DNA of 64,000 nt from Betaproteobacteria bacterium (lineage in GTDB: Bacteria > Pseudomonadota > Gammaproteobacteria > Burkholderiales > Casimicrobiaceae), in NCBI GenBank assembly GCA_027492485.1, contig JAPUER010000058.1:64619-128618 (forward strand). The letters run 5' to 3'. A model generated the notes under the pieces. The model saw nothing but the letters and a program-made list of their open reading frames with translations, did no database searches and was not told the DNA's origin. Positions within the stretch are counted from its first letter, which is position 1, and each line of letters begins with the position of its first letter. The translations under genes and the position numbers were made by a program. Shown piece after piece: positions 63,691-64,000 of the stretch.

Positions 63691-63960
63691 GCAAACTCCG
63701 GGTGCGGGGCACGGCGAGCGTAGCGCCGCCGCCTCTTTAGGTGTCGCCGGCAGCATAAACCTTACAGCCGGCAGCCACGCCGCCGCCGGGGCGCCGGGCC
63801 GGCAAACATGGGATAATGCGGGCGTTTGACGATGCAGCCTCCGGCCCCCAGGGCAGAGGTTGACTTAGCAAGGGTTGGGTGCGGTCCCACGGTCATCGTA
63901 GTTGGCCATCATTGCACCTGGTTTGTGTTGGGTTAACTCCTGTGACTGGAAAGGTTTGCG
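63691..63960. other. Gap with a promoter-like sequence before the last gene
   Basis: The gap contains GGATAAT (63811-63817), a possible -10 for the plus-strand gene, and a long leader of about 145 nt. No riboswitch or known RNA was recognised in the leader. GGAAAGG (63948-63954) is the ribosome-binding site for the ATG at 63961. Confidence 0.4.
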
Positions 63961-64000
63961 ATGAGCCGCCTTCTTGCCGCCGCGGAACTGTCCGCGCCGG
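63961..64000 (+). CDS. Start of a protein-coding gene cut by the window end
   Basis: An ATG preceded by GGAAAGG at 7-13 nt opens a frame reading MSRLLAAAELSAP before the window ends. Too little is present for identification. Confidence 0.5.
   Translation, partial: MSRLLAAAELSAP

Overview
The window looks like chromosomal DNA from a high-GC betaproteobacterium, most likely of the order Burkholderiales. This rests on gene order and families, not on a marker gene: recN-nadK-hrcA-hemH, grpE-dnaK, argB-slmA, argS-SPOR protein-dsbA, dapF-DUF484-xerC, xseB-ispA-dxs, and a Bug-type (TctC) binding protein. No rRNA, tRNA, CRISPR array, prophage or complete insertion sequence is visible.

Layout. 1-12.1 kb: the 5' end of recN, nadK, the heat-shock repressor hrcA, hemH, a patatin lipoprotein, two hydrolases, an S9 peptidase, then grpE and dnaK separated by a small element that encodes a four-helix-bundle (23S rRNA intervening-sequence type) protein. 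12.2-26.1 kb: accessory metabolism, including a permease, SDR, secreted CARDB-repeat protein, nitronate monooxygenase, an acyl-CoA dehydrogenase pair, an rraA-hydrolase-flavin reductase-TPR operon, amn and a binding protein. 26.3-34.3 kb: proA, a methyltransferase and two glycosyltransferases, then dapF-DUF484-xerC, in which the DapF has serines where both catalytic cysteines should be. 34.3-40.2 kb: a TerC transporter behind a yybP-ykoY manganese riboswitch, a Bug protein with a D-aminoacylase-type hydrolase, argB and slmA. 40.3-47.9 kb: a sugar cluster (GH31 glycosidase, HpcH/HpaI aldolase, IlvD/Edd dehydratase, SMP-30 lactonase, SDR, mutarotase) that together reads as a non-phosphorylative oxidative sugar pathway. 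47.9-64 kb: DAHP synthase, two EF-hand proteins, prfC, a Gfo/Idh/MocA oxidoreductase, argS, a SPOR protein, two tandem dsbA genes, a metal-receptor protein, and dxs-ispA-xseB.

The most striking structure not explained by genes is a family of six intergenic elements of about 120-130 bp (8873, 26182, 35369, 46888, 55142, 60002). Each is an imperfect palindrome whose two arms are homologous, centred on AAGTCGACTT or a degenerate form of it, and ending in AAAGCTGCT-like or AAAGCC-like sequence. They lie between divergent, convergent and co-directional genes alike, so they behave like a dispersed repeat (REPIN- or MITE-like) rather than a promoter element. Several other REP-like hairpin families are also present.

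A second recurring pattern is a -10-like hexamer only 6-8 nt before the start codon of genes without a Shine-Dalgarno sequence (hrcA, hemH, proA, argS, dapF, the permease at 12200), which predicts leaderless mRNAs. All identifications are from reading the sequence; no database search was run.
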